The notes beneath the pieces are model-generated. The model searched no databases and was not told where the DNA came from. It saw only the letters and a program-made list of their open reading frames with translations. Below, in pieces: positions 23,529 to 36,104 of a DNA stretch of 64,000 nt. Made by a program: the position numbers and the translations under genes. The DNA is taken from the NCBI GenBank assembly GCA_009192285.1, contig WBVU01000009.1, forward strand, positions 1,488,001 to 1,552,000. Direction: 5' to 3'. Each line of letters starts with the position of its first letter. Position 1 is the stretch's first letter. This DNA comes from Morchella semilibera. Lineage: Eukaryota > Ascomycota > Pezizomycetes > Pezizales > Morchellaceae.

Positions 23529-25765
23529 TCAGTTTCGGTTGGGGCTAGCCCCAGAGATCGTTTCGAATGGCTCCTTCCTCTCGTCCGATGTGCTTTCGTT
23601 CGATGTGCCCCCGCCCGGTACCTATATATTGTGTGAGTGGATTTCATACGGCTGGAGCAAGCTGGAGGTGGTGTGAAACTTACAACAGGTTCCGCTGGCT
23701 CTCCAGCTGGCTCTGGCCCATCAGCAACCTCTTGATCACCGATATCGGTGGCACCGAAAACAAAAGGTCTTTCTTTATTATCATGTACATGAGGCTGGTA
23801 TCTTACTGGCCCCATGAAGCTGAGATGATTCCTTCTTGACGCTCCGGGGACGGTACTTTGTGTCACCTTAGGGGCGATGAACAGGCAAGGGCGATGGGAT
23901 CCTGTAGCATCTGTCCCATTTTGAGGCTTCTCTGATGTTCCCTGCGCCGGCTCTCTCCGCACTTCTTTTGCTTCCTTGATGTAGGGGATGTCGTCTAATC
24001 TTCCAATCCAATCATCCCGATTACCACACTTTTCTTCATCCAACATTCTGTATAGTTGCATGGCCTGGAGAGCTGTAGCTCGCAAGGTGAACCGGGACAC
24101 TCTACCGCTGTTTCGGTGGGCGGGTCTAGCGTATCTCGTTAAAGACAGGGCTGCGAAAAGGAAAGCCCAGATAGCTGGTACGCTAACCAAAACCCTGAGC
24201 GAGAGTGCTTTGACTTTGGTGCTACTGATCACAAAGTGTCCAACGCCATTTATTAGCATACCGGTGGAGTCGTAAGCCCGATTTCTAAGCCCCAAACCAA
24301 GACCTCCTGACATAGTAGCATCTCTCAAAACGTCCTGTGTCGCAACATAGGCTCCGAGGATAAGACGTTCGAAGTCTACAATATGTGAGGCCGACTGTGC
24401 GTCAAATATCCCTAAAGAGCTGGCTGCTGAGTCCGAGAGAAGCGCAGGGCCAAGTGCCATACCAATAGTATATGTCATAGGGAGAGTGAAGCGGTTAGTG
24501 AAGAAGTCCCCCAGAATAATCCCCGGAATGTCCACGCCAAGTTGGTCTAGGTTCCAGAGATTTCTCGTTTTTCCTTTGTAGGACCATTCATCCTTTTGCC
24601 AGCAAGAGAGGGCCGGACGTCCTCTAGTAACCTGATAAAATGTCGTTTGGGGGACTGGCTCTGTGCGGTACCATTCATCAGCTGATTGAGTGTAACTGTA
24701 TCGGTAGGCGGTATCTGGGATGATTGTATATGACATGTTTGCTCCAACCTCGGGGTTACTGTATAGGCTTTCAAGGTCAGATCCTGTAAGGTCTGGCATA
24801 ACTATACTTCCGCCAACGGATCTGCTCATATCAGGTGTTGCCAAGAAACTGTATCGCAGGCCGTATACTTCGTATATTTCCCACTGATCTGATCTGGGGT
24901 CTGTAGCAACATATGCCGTATCATTAAAGACACAGCCCCCCGTGGTATGCACCCTGAAGTCCAGAGCATCTCTGAGCTGCAATCCAAAATCCACGCCGCT
25001 TACACTGAACTCGTATGAGGATATTCCAGAGAAATTTACCCTTTCGCGCAGTTGGGTTTTCGCATACTCCACCACTCCTACAGCTCTCTGAGCTGCTGGT
25101 GCTGTGATTTTCTGTGCCATCAGGGATTGTGAAGAATTGCCAATCTCGGGTACCGCAAAGAAAACGCTTTGAGGGTTCGCTGGGGCGACGTTACCCATCT
25201 CGAGGTTGGCTGGGACGACGATACCGGCAAAGATTCCACCAACTACCAGTATAAAAGCAATCAACATCATGATACCATCGTAAAGTCCTGCCCGTTTGTC
25301 CAGTCTGAAAATCAACCTAAAATGTTTGAAAAGTAACATCAAGGCGGTATATGGATCGCTAGAATTCCATATTACTACCAGGGCGATGTACCTGTTTGCT
25401 TTTCGTTGGCGGACCTCGAGTAATTCGGCGGAATTCACATAGTAGTCGTTGAAATCTTTCTCCTTCTTTGCTTGTATCGGGTTGTTATTCTCCGCTGGCA
25501 CAGATTTACGGGTATCCCCCCGGCTCTCTTCTGTGGGATAAAACACGAGGGCAAAGTAGGTAGCAAACTGCCAGAGGAACCCAAAGATTGCAGTTATAAG
25601 AAGTGCATATCCAGCAGCTAAGTAGAAGGACTCGCGATCTGTAAGGGCTACCCCGCGGTAACCACCTTGGGTAGAGGGCATTATGAAGAGTTTGCGCAAT
25701 AGGTATGTACTTTCAAGTGGATCCGCGAAGAGCTCGGCGCCCTCGGGCTTTGAGGATATCTGCAT
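23529..25765 (-). CDS. fungal three-helix membrane protein of unknown function
   Basis: Hydrophobic helices are visible at about 48-76, 164-184 and 522-544. Between helices 2 and 3 lies a domain of some 335 residues with several N-glycosylation sequons (near 209, 244, 281 and 343) and two cysteines, probably lumenal or extracellular. The C-terminal tail is hydrophilic. Left unspliced, the frame gives 748 residues ending at 23519. However, a canonical 62-bp intron (gtaagt...tatatag, 23622-23683) lies at a codon boundary; using it swaps an Arg/His-rich tail for an acidic Ser-rich one ending at 23529, and I prefer that form. The start could also be the Met at 25683, which removes 28 residues. 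I do not recognise the family. No neighbour within 4 kb. Confidence 0.75.
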
Positions 25766-28700
25766 CGTGGTGGATGATACGTGCGCAGTGCTCCTAGAAT
25801 ATCAGTTCGTTAGGTACAGAAATTTTAAGGGAGACTTTCGGGAGCGCTTCATCAACATACCTAGGCTAATATTTAGGAAATTTTCGGATGGGTTCTTACT
25901 AGGAGGGAAAGGCCGAACTGTGGACCTTTTGAGCAAAGCTGCTAGTTATAAAATTTACAATGGGTGCGGAGTATGCAGCCCTTTCCCTCCTGTTGATATT
26001 GTAGATCATATATAATATGCACCCTTCATTTGATCCACGGAGGACAGAGACATCTAAGGTTTCTAGGATTAGTGTGATAGATGCCTCATCCGGTTCATAC
26101 GCTCATTGGTGAATTTCATGGCACATTATAATTATTTGATCCACCGCCTCAACTAAACAGTCTAGATACACTAGTTGCCAGCTCACATGCCTGTAAATCC
26201 ATCCATTTAGTTATCGGAAGTCAGGTATTGGATCTTTAAGATCGTCGATGATTGTTGGAGGAAAGCCAGCAATGCGGGATTTTGCCTTAAACTTTTGGAG
26301 GCTGCGCGTGTGCACATTGATTCTCATTGACCTGAGACACCAGGGGATTGTGCGCACATGTGTGACATGGCTTAAACACTGTGTAGCATCTCGGCCAATG
26401 GTCACAAAATATACAGCTCCGCATCGGATTAATGACCATCAGAGAAGTTATGCAAGCAATTACTTTCCCGAACAGCCTCTTCCATTTCGGTTTCAGTAGA
26501 CCCACTAGGTGCTAGTGCGTACAGCATAGGTTAGACTTAACGCCTTGCAGATAGCATCACCTAATGACTGTTTATAATTTCTTCTTGGCTAGGTAGAGAT
26601 GAGCCCAGCCATTGCATGCCTTCGCAACTGACCAGTCGTGTGCAAGTACCGGTATAATTGTTGAGCGGATCGTACAAGCTGGTTACTAGAAAATAGATCC
26701 AGGCAGACTGGGTTTGGTCAAGTTAATTAAAATACCAGGTATAATAAAACACCTATTCGCCTGGTGGAATCTGCAAATTTGGGACCCCAGCTTTGGTGAG
26801 GTTAAAGTGCAATGGCCAATGGAGATCTTGCAACAAGGAAATTTAGGTCAAATCTTACCCCTTCCAGGCACTAACACCACAAAACCGTACCTGGGGCTTG
26901 TATCACTTGTTCGGGGGATAGCACTTTGGGTCTAGTAAAGTGCCACCATATATACATGTATTTTAAGTGATCAGTATATGTAGTCTTGTCTAACACAAAC
27001 CTACATTAGGGAGAACTACTGTTTAATTTAAGCTTATCTTGTAAAAATAAGAATATTTGCAAGAGCTGCAGGGTTTTTTAAATCTTGTGGGCGCAATATT
27101 GCTGAAAATCAATGGGGTTTGGACAACTATTTTGCATGTACTTGTCAGACAGCATTGAAACCCATGGTTTAGACTATTCATACCCCAGCCTGGGGTCCTG
27201 GTCTAGAGGCTCTATTGCGTTATACTTGTTAGTGACAAACTTTGGCGCCTTTTCCGTCGATCATGATATATATCACTAGTGGACTATGTGATACTCTATC
27301 CCCCCTCTTTTTTCCTTTTTTTTTTTCCAGCCAACGAGGCCCATGCCCAAGGAAAACTGCGATCCGGTCTATAAGTGCCTCTAGCTTGGCCGCAGCAGGG
27401 ATAATCAATCGATCATTCACGACAGCAGGACGGCGACCATCCCACTGGCCAGTAGAGCCTCACAATACAATACCTACAGATGTGACTAGCGATATCTATT
27501 CTATGTAGCCACTCTGAGTATTACGAGGACTGGGAGTGGGGCAGCCCTTCTCCCGTTACATGGCCCCGTGGTCAAGGCGTTTACTCGATCATGAAAGCTA
27601 GCAAACCACGGATCAGCAAAAGCAACACATGTAGGTATACCCACACACCACTTCAACCAATTCTTTCATCAGCTCTGGGAAACAAAACCAAGAGCCTCAC
27701 CTTTAACTCAGGGCCAATCAGATTTATATTATGCTGAGATATTGCCGGTGTGAACAGGGCTAACAGCATCACCATCCCGCCCCCAAAAACCCCGGGACGC
27801 ACCCGCAGCCGGATCTTGAGGGTGCACTGTTTAGCCGGTCAAAACCCATCTTAACAACTGTTCTAGAGGACCCATGGCCAGCCCCAAAACATTCTGTAGT
27901 AAGCCTACCAGGCTGCCTGGCAGTAGGTTGCATGGCAGTCCAAATCTCAACACTCATTGCCCACCATTTAACGAAAAATATAGTACACAATTTGAGTTAT
28001 GTAGTTGGGCAACGACTGGGGGGGACCTAATTTCAATTACTAATCATTATCACTACTCGGTAGAATTAAGGCAGTGCTGATAACGACCCACCACCCGTAA
28101 CGATCGGTCAGTGATGGGGCCCAGTCGAGAGCCCATGAGTTGTAAAAGGTAATGAATGACCTTGTGATTTTTATCCTCTTCTAGGGTCGAGTTCTATCAT
28201 AAAACTATGAGACGCGAATCATTGTCTATGATACTTTCAAGTTTTCTCCTGTCTTGGCACTAGTACGATATCAAATATGACCTTGCAAAGAGCCGGTCTC
28301 ATGCTCACCATTGATGTCAGTACCAACCTTTATAATACAATATAAGTCCTCCTGTGGTTAGCAGCACTGTTATGATGATGAAGCAGACCTTCCTTATTTC
28401 AATTATTCCGAGTCCAGGTATTATATTGAGAACTCCATGTTGAATAATGAATACTCGGAAGAGGAATATAAAGGCAGAAAGTTATCCGCACTGCAGCACT
28501 GTCATTCTGATAGCTCATGTAAATGAACCCGCCCCACTTGTAGACTGTATAAGTCCTAGGCTCAGGCTTGGGACTGAGCGCGAGGGGAACTACATCTCGC
28601 TATGGTGGAACACAATATGCCGGATTCCATGCTGTCCCGTGTAATTTTCCCCGGGAATTCTATTTTACTGTTGCACAGCTACATACATGTAGTTTGCTAT

Positions 28701-30312
28701 CCTAGGTCCCTTCTATCCCAGACGAGATTTGGTAGCAAGGTGCGACTGTGTGTAGGTACATATATGTACTCTAGCGACGTAGCTCTTCGTACACCCCGGT
28801 ACATTCATTTATGAAGTACATGTAGTTGATGTGCACGTGCGTGTGCATATCGAGAAATCATTGTTTGATGGATTGTGTATCTTTTTTTTTTTTTAATTCA
28901 GTTGTATTTGTTTAAGGTACAAAACATTGCATAAAGTATAAACTACATACATATGGCATAGTGGGTTGTGTATCTCGTATCCCTGCCTCCATCTCCTCTG
29001 ATCCCAAGCTAAGCTCACTGGTGGCATTTCATTGCTAGAATCGCTACAATCTGATACACGTATGTATCGTAAATTTAGCACCATGTAGTGTGTGGTAAGG
29101 CGTATGAGTAAACAGCTTCAATCTATCAACCCCAATAGGCCACACCTGCCCAGTATATATACCCGTAGCCACCAGGCACAGCCCACATACATGTAAAGTA
29201 CATGTATACCTACATTATTCGACTACTATAGAGTAGCTAGAGTACATACTTAAGTATGTATATATGATGAATTCTATCGCCTCTTCTTACCCTTTAGTCT
29301 TTGGTTAGCCATAGCTGTCCGTCCCAAACAGATTTGAGTAGACCTAGATTCGTAATCAGATCGATAAGTTATATATCCTTGTGATTTGCATATCTAACTA
29401 CCCCTCTCCCAAAAGATATGGGATTGCGTCAAACTTTACCAGAATCGGTCAGTGCGTCCACCAGATGTCTTACATGCTGGCGTTCCTTTTTACCTGGACA
29501 TGGATGCGACAGGCTCGTGCATGTGAGGCTTGAGAAGATATAAGAGGGCCGATTGGACCCGCCCATATAACAAGGCTCTATGCCAGTAAGCCGAAGTGAG
29601 ACATGCATGACAAGGCTAATGGATTAGGACAGGAAATCGTAGAAAATGTACTTCCTATTCGAGTTTTCGATGTTGTGTGTTCTTCTAGTTGCTAATTGGA
29701 CGATTTGTCTTTAAAAAAAATAGGAATACTTACATGATCTTGTCTGCCTAATATTCCTACCGATACATAGAGTAGAGTAGTACATGTAGATACATACATG
29801 TACATGTACTTACCTAAGTGCTGACGATCTGGATACATTTACGTAGTCCTATAGCTAACGAAACCATTGGGCTAATACTCCAGTAAGTATGCGAAGAGTG
29901 GGTTTCTACATCTAGTTAACTGAGCTTAAATTTCTAATAGGCGGGCATGCGATTAGATCGGGAGCCTTTATAATTTAGGATCGCCACTTATAAATTTTAC
30001 CAAATTTTTGTATCCTTTAGCATACATGTGCTCTGTTTTGCTTGCTGTACACGAGGTGGGACATGCGCATGCGCAATGGGGTGGTAGTCTACCTACATGT
30101 AGGTACTTGGATGTTCTAATCCCAACCGGGGGAGTGACTTGAATGGTCGCAGTTGGAACATGACGTATAGCAAGCAGGTAGTCATATAGCGGCTGAAGTA
30201 GCTTTTTTGTTAAATTCCACGATAAGCCCCCCCCTCTCTTGCTTGCTAGTATTCATCATCCAACTTCTTCCTCTTCTCCCTGAACAGTATCTTACCATCA
30301 CAAGCAAGAAGC
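25766..30312. other. gene-free interval
   Basis: No gene is supported. The frames at 26248-26935, 27242-27508 and 27874-28080 are short, lack domains and are not joined by convincing introns. The interval is AT-rich and dotted with TACATGTA palindromes (for example 26952, 28684, 28817, 29188, 29198, 29783). A TATA-free, CT-rich stretch just before 30313 is the likely promoter of the fasciclin gene. Confidence 0.55.
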
Positions 30313-31466
30313 ATGTTTAAGTCACTATCTTTGTTTGCTCTGTTACTTGCCAGTGCCTCCTCAGTCGTTGGTCAGTACCGTGATATCAAGACTGTCTGTA
30401 AACAAACCCCCAAGCTGGGTCTCTTCGGTACACTCCTCGAGCAGCGGCCTGAAATCTACGCCTTATACGCCGATAAAAAGGATCATACCTTCTACCTACC
30501 CTCCGATGATGCCCTCAACGCATACTTTGCGGCTACGGGCAATATCTTCCGTCGGGCTACAACTGATGTTGGCAAGGCATCTTACCAGTTGGTTAATTCC
30601 CAAACTAGCATCGATCAATTGACACAGCAGAGAGCTACGTTATCGTCGGCCGATGGTAAAAACAAGATTGTATCCAACCCAGCCCCCAAGTAATAAGGAA
30701 GAGGCAATTGCAGGCTGGAAATGATACGGTTACTACTGCGGGAGTTGTAATGTCAACGGGTTTGGGAACGAAATCGGAAATTCTCTTTGGAGACATCCAT
30801 TGCACCCAAGGTCTCATCCAGGTCGTTGATACGTAAGTTTCATACTTCCCTGTTTAATAACAACTTTCATATGCTAATTCAGACCTTAGACTTTTTGATG
30901 TCCCAGTAGCATCGAGCGAAACGCTCAAGTACATGAATCTTACCAAATTTAATGATGGAGTAAATGCTGCGGGTTACGCAAGCGCATACGACAGTGCGCC
31001 AAACATCACTATCTTTGCGCCCCAAGACTCGGCATTCAAAAACTCGACCATGGACGCTGAAGCTGTTCAACTACACGTAGTTGAGGAGGCCCTCTATACC
31101 CCTGACCTCGAAGATGGGTCTATCATCGAGTCTTCATCAGGCGAGAAGCTCTACGTCACTGTTAAGGATGATACATACTACATCAATTGTGTTAAAATTA
31201 CACAAACTGATAGCATTGTTTCTAATGGTGTAATCCATACTATGGAAGAGGTAAATACATACATGCTTACCCTCCTCCTGTTACCATAACACTTGCCTAA
31301 CTTGACGTAAATTTAGATCATTAAACCTTTGTCTGCCCCACCATCTTGCTGGGTAAGCTCCACCGCCGAGCCGGTGGTGTTCACTGGTTCTGCACCAATG
31401 AACCAAGCCGGTAACATGCTGGCTGTTGTTGGTGCAATGACTGCCTTGTTTGCTTTCGCTTTCTAG
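30313..31466 (+). CDS. fasciclin (FAS1) domain cell-surface protein, GPI-anchor type
   Basis: Model of 328 residues with exons 30313-30669, 30714-30832, 30890-31250 and 31317-31466. Residues 1-20 are a signal peptide. Two FAS1 modules follow: the first shows TFYLPSDDALNAYF and then ...ILFGDIHCTQGLIQVVDT. The second shows NITIFAPQDSAFKN and SIVSNGVIHTMEE, the H2-type endings of the family. The C-terminus is a hydrophobic segment after an Asn/Gly site, typical of a GPI signal. FAS1 proteins are adhesion molecules of the wall or membrane. The introns at 30833-30889 and 31251-31316 are clear. The join at 30669/30714 requires a 44-bp mini-intron; read straight through, the first exon stops at 30693, which would otherwise imply a one-base frameshift. 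Confidence 0.8.
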
Positions 31467-33348
31467 TTTATTTTTGTTCGGCTAGGTTTTTGGATGCATT
31501 TATTTTTTTCATGTTACATGTAGTCATGAGGGGATGTCTGGCCAAACGCCTTTTTCATCTGTAATGATAATTTTAAAAGATGAATGCTTTATGTGCGATA
31601 ATCCCAAATGGTGCTGTGCCTCTGTAGAAAGGGATGGCAATATGTCCCTTTAGGGTAATAACCCACTCCTGCGCTCAACAAGTCCTATGTAGCCAGTGGG
31701 GTTAAAATAAGAATTACAAACTGGACCAACCACTCCTATTTGCCTACCCGGAACGTGCACCTCGCTTGTTGATTGGTACATGCGCAGGCTAGGCGTGCGC
31801 ACTCTTTTGGGTTAACCCTGTATGTGCATATGTGCACCCCCTACGTACTCTACCATAAAGTACTCTAGAGTACCTACTCGGGTCAGGTAAAAAGAACCTG
31901 GAAATGCAAGCTGCAAAGCAGGGGCCCAGTGGTGTAGTTTTAATTTTACTAGTAGCGAATCAGAGGTTCTTACCGTTAAGTCATTTTCAGGTTCTTCTTA
32001 CCTGACCTGGGTACATACCTCTGGGTACAAGCCCAAATCGGAGGATCCTGGGCCTTTTGTCACCGCGCCTACCTCGTTCGCCTAATAGGGATCTGCCATG
32101 CCCCCCAAAGTGTTGATGTCGCCGAAGCGGCATGTTGGGGGTGCTGTCTCCCCACCATTTTTACTTTCTTCTGTGGGGAAAAATGCCGAAAACCGAGCTG
32201 ACCCTCTAGAAGCACATTGGTATCTGTCACCTCACCATCGAAAGGCTAAGCCGATGCAAGGGTTCTGCCTAGCCTGTAATACGAGCCGATTTACATGCAT
32301 ACTTTAAGTGGAATGTGGGACGCCTTAGCCTACTTACGTCTTGACTTGGGGGACTCATCTAGATTAGATATAACAAATTTGCTTTTATCTATATATCAAA
32401 TGCCACATGCATGGTGGAGGGAAACAGCACTTCAACCCCCCCCCCTCCCCTTCCCCAGGGCCAGTACTACTTCACAGGGCTAGCTAGGAGACCATCTTTC
32501 CCACTAGAACTTTCGACGCAAGTAAAGCCTATCAAGCGCCCTAAAGTTTGGATAGACAATCGATCAGTTACCAGCGGTGTCCAGTGCTCTCGCTTCGGTC
32601 CACCAACCATGGAGAAGTGTCTTTTTTATACGAGCCAATACGCGCAGAAGCACATCCTTTGTCCAACATGAGGATTGAACGGTATGTACCACCGTGTAGA
32701 GTAGGTAGAGCATGTATGAACCCCTCACGCCAAGTTAGTAGCACCCTACCAAGAGCACGGAGGATGAGATTTTAGGCATTGGTCCGGACAAACTTTTATT
32801 CCCCCCCTCCCCTCCGAGTATGCCTGTCATGAGGCGTTACGCCTCGCCGAAAAAAAAACAAAGTATATTAGTACGTGTATTTTTGGCGCGGTTACCACAC
32901 AAATCGATTTGCATGGCTGGCCGCCGGACCACACAGGATGTCACGTCAGTCAGAACGTAACCAAAGATTTAAACTTTGTGGTGCCAGGGGTCGGTTAATC
33001 CCGTCTCTCCAAACTTCGCACATGCAGGTGGCCTGGGGAGCTGTCGTTGGAATAAGCTTGCCGTGGGTGCAGGAAATTGAAACATAATCGTTTCCTCGAA
33101 CACATGAGAGAGATATGGTGTACTTTATTACTCGATGTAGGTACCCTACTACCGCCCTAGCCCACCCAAACTCCTAACTGCGACAATAAGATACCCAACC
33201 AAAGAGAAATCCGAAAAAAAAAACGAAAACGAAACAAACGCCTAGAAAGAAAAAAAGACAAAAAAAAACTGAAAGTGATAGTAGTAATAAAAAATAATAA
33301 TCAAACCGCTCCCAGCCAAAGATACAAATCGTAAGAAAACACGTCCCA
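31467..33348. other. intergenic, fasciclin to Mug65-like, with foldback element
   Basis: These are the 3' regions of two convergent genes. A 26-bp inverted repeat lies at 31881-32007. The short frames at 32098-32775 lack any domain or splice link. A purine-rich stretch at 33205-33300 precedes the stop of the Mug65-like gene and is probably its 3' untranslated region. Confidence 0.6.
31881..32007. mobile_element. foldback element, 127 bp
   Basis: 31881-31906 (GGTCAGGTAAAAAGAACCTG...) and 31982-32007 are inverted repeats, 24 of 26 identical, both differences transitions. A 14-bp palindrome GTACTCTAGAGTAC lies just outside at 31860. The 75-bp loop has no open frame. Confidence 0.65.
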
Positions 33349-35199
33349 TTATACACTAGTGTCCTTCCCTTTCCCCTTTCTATCGAAAACCCGCGCAGCT
33401 CCGTTACCTTCCTTCTTTGTTGTGCTTCCAACATACTTTCCCCCTTCACCCGCACCACCTGTGAATTTCGGTCCACTCAGACCAGCCTCGTCCTCGACAG
33501 CTAACGTAGCTAGTCCATCGGCAGAAGCACCAACAACGTCACTCCAATATTCCATCTTGCGTACTTCCTCTTCTGCTACTTGTACTGAATTCTTTAGTGA
33601 CCGCGTTTTTCGTTCTCGTCTTTCCTTTGTTTTCTGTGCAGCCTCAGGAGAGTCGACAGGCTCTTCCGGAATAACTTCATCTTTTATCGGAATCGCTGGC
33701 GGTGGGTTCGGTTCCTCAACTGGTGATTGTGGGAGAAGCAGATTCTGCGAAGATTCCGATATCTGTGATAATGGTGTTGTTGGTTCCGTGGGTGGTGGCG
33801 GTAATGGTGCCGGCGGTGCCGATGGTTTTTCTACTGCTGGTGCAATAGGTGCTGATTCATCCTTTTCGGCATCCTCGGCTGCCCGAATGAGCAATAATAA
33901 TAGTTGTCGGCGTGAGGCTTGGAATATCATTAGCGACATGATTGTCGGCACTTGTTCTGCTAAATATTCTACTTCATTTCCACCCTCCTTGAGGAAGTTT
34001 TCTACAGCCTCAACCTTCTCGCGGTCTAGTCTGGAAGAACGGAGAACGTTCATGAGCATTGGAATGTCCTTTATTCCTTCTTCCTGTGCTTGTTCCGAGT
34101 CTTCTTTCCCATCACCATCCTCATCTTTCCAGGACCAACCCTCACCGCCCATAACGCTCCGCTTTTTCTTTCCACCAATCATAGTAGATCCATCGGGGTT
34201 GGGATGCCGGCTATGGGAGTGGATCGTGAAGTAATCTTGATTAAGTCCATGCCCTCTCTCCCTGCTCCCATCACGACTGCTGCATTGACTCCCATTCCCA
34301 TTGCCATGGATCTTTATTCGTTTCCTCAGCCAACGCCTTCGCCGTACAAAAGAGTGGAACCAGATATGTGTGCCGTGCCAGGAGAAGGCGGGACTAAAAG
34401 AGAAGGAGTACGTCCACCCTTCTTCGTCGACATCTGTTGTCATATCTACATACCATGTTTTCCATGCCCAAGTCCACGATGGGTCTGGTACTTGTGCATT
34501 GACTATTGAGACGGCGGAGTCATGGAAGTGTGAATTCTGCCAGGGTGATGGGTCAAAGTTAAGGAGACCCTTAGCAGAAAATAGGGGAATGCCGCAGACA
34601 AACATTCTAAATATCATTGTTAATTTTACTGCTCCGGTCCATTGTAAAAGTTGATGTTGAAAAGCCTACCCGCGCTGGTTCTCGTAGAGAATATCAATTT
34701 CTGCCACCTCCTTTTCCTCTTTCCCGTCCTTCTTCCTTCCTGTTGTCCTCTCCGAGTTGTTTTCCCCACCCCCGTCATCCTTTGGCTTATTGCCCCCTGT
34801 ATCGCTCCTCTGCCGACCCCTCACTTTCCCATCCTCATGTTCGCTATTCGAACCCCCACCATCCACAACGATCTCCTCATCTTCTCCTACCCGTTCCACT
34901 ACCCCCGCAGCTCTAGGATCGGGTGACTCCCCGCTTCCTCCAGGAGCACCGGAAAGGTGCTCATCACTGGGGTAAGGGTCCTCACTCCATCGTTTATACT
35001 TCCGGTGTGCGATTGCCTTCCGGAGTGTTTCTCTTCGACCTGGTGCCTTCGCTGAGGAGGAGGAGGGAGCAGAGGGTAGATTCTCGTCCGATACAGATGG
35101 AGACCGTGAAATCGCCGCAGGGATTGTATTATCTAAGAGGCTGATTCGAGTTGGTGCCGGTGTCGTATTTGCGGTAAAAGGAATTAATGGCGCGGCCAT
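33349..35199 (-). CDS. DysF (peroxin/ferlin) domain protein, Mug65/Spo73-like
   Basis: Two exons, 35199-34670 and 34606-33349, joined over a 63-bp intron with a clean frame; 595 residues. Across the splice runs EIDILYENQRG then MFVCGIPLFSAKGLLNFDP, followed by NAQVPDPSWTWAWKTWYVDM, DEEGWTYSFSF and WHGTHIWFHSFVRRRRWLRKR. This is the complete DysFN-DysFC pattern (about 168-285) with its paired tryptophans and basic FVRRRRW end. In yeasts this family is Spo73 (S. cerevisiae) and Mug65 (S. pombe), linked to membrane extension during sporulation. The N-terminal 165 residues are Ser/Pro/Asp-rich and disordered. The C-terminal half has Pro-rich and Glu-rich segments. No transmembrane helix is obvious. 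Convergent with the fasciclin gene and divergent from the small membrane protein gene at 36105. Confidence 0.85.
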
Positions 35200-36104
35200 T
35201 GGCTAGTTTGCTGGGTTATTGGTTGGTTAACGGTCGCAGAAACGTGCGATGATGTGTGTGAAGAAGCGAGGCGGTTAATTAGGCGTGTTCGGTAAGGGGC
35301 TGTAGATGACATGGGAAGATCGGAGTGCAGGATAGATAGATTAAAGGGCCGAAACTCGGAAAGAAGGAAGAGGGAGAAGAGCAGGATAGAAGGTTGTAGG
35401 TGAGTTTTTGAAGCGTTTGTGTTCAAGGGGGGTAAGGTTAAAAAACTAGAACCTGGAACGATTCTTGGTGTTTCGTCACCACAAGTACCAAACCACAGAT
35501 CTGCACAGGGGGGGATTGTGGTGAAGCCACAACCAAGATCGTAACGTCACGTCACATGTAGCGATTGGGTTACTTTAATTTTTGTGCTCTCATTCCAAGG
35601 AACCAACAGAGTATTTAGAGATGTGGCTGCACATGATGGGATTCGAAGGTTTATCTTTGCACGCATGTGGTTATCTAGATGTTGAAAATATGGTTAAGTT
35701 ATGGCTCCTGCTGGGGCAAAGATGTCCAGAACAAGGAATTGGTTGGCCATGGGTGGAGGGCCTGGTCAAACATTTAACAATATATGTAAGTATTTAGCTA
35801 AGTAATCTGGGCAAATTCCTTTATTTAAACTATTGAGATGCCTGTTCTCCACATGCGTAAACCCAGGACCGTTCTCATCTTTCCCTGTGCTCCTTCCCTC
35901 GCCGGTTACATGGTGCGGTAACCATTGCATTGGTGTTGCTGTTTGTGGAACGGCCGCTGACGAACAATGACGTAGTGAAACGCTCACCATGCATTCAACC
36001 CTCCAAAATAAATAGCTGTAATCTCCTCTTGTTGATAATAATCATCTTAACTGTCACCTCAGAACCGCCCGTATCTACGAACCCAAACGAAAATCAGAAA
36101 AAAG
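35200..36104. promoter_or_regulatory. shared upstream region of two divergent genes
   Basis: Nine hundred bases separate the start of the Mug65-like gene (minus) from the small membrane protein gene (plus). The 71-residue frame at 35582-35797 has no domain. No specific operator could be identified; a CT-rich stretch near 36010-36070 precedes the plus-strand start. Confidence 0.4.

Noticed and set aside
27545-27630. Second tRNA-like sequence (TGGCCCCGTGG with a 7-bp CCGTGGT/ACCACGG stem)
   Set aside because: There is no B box and no cloverleaf; the resemblance to an A box is probably chance.
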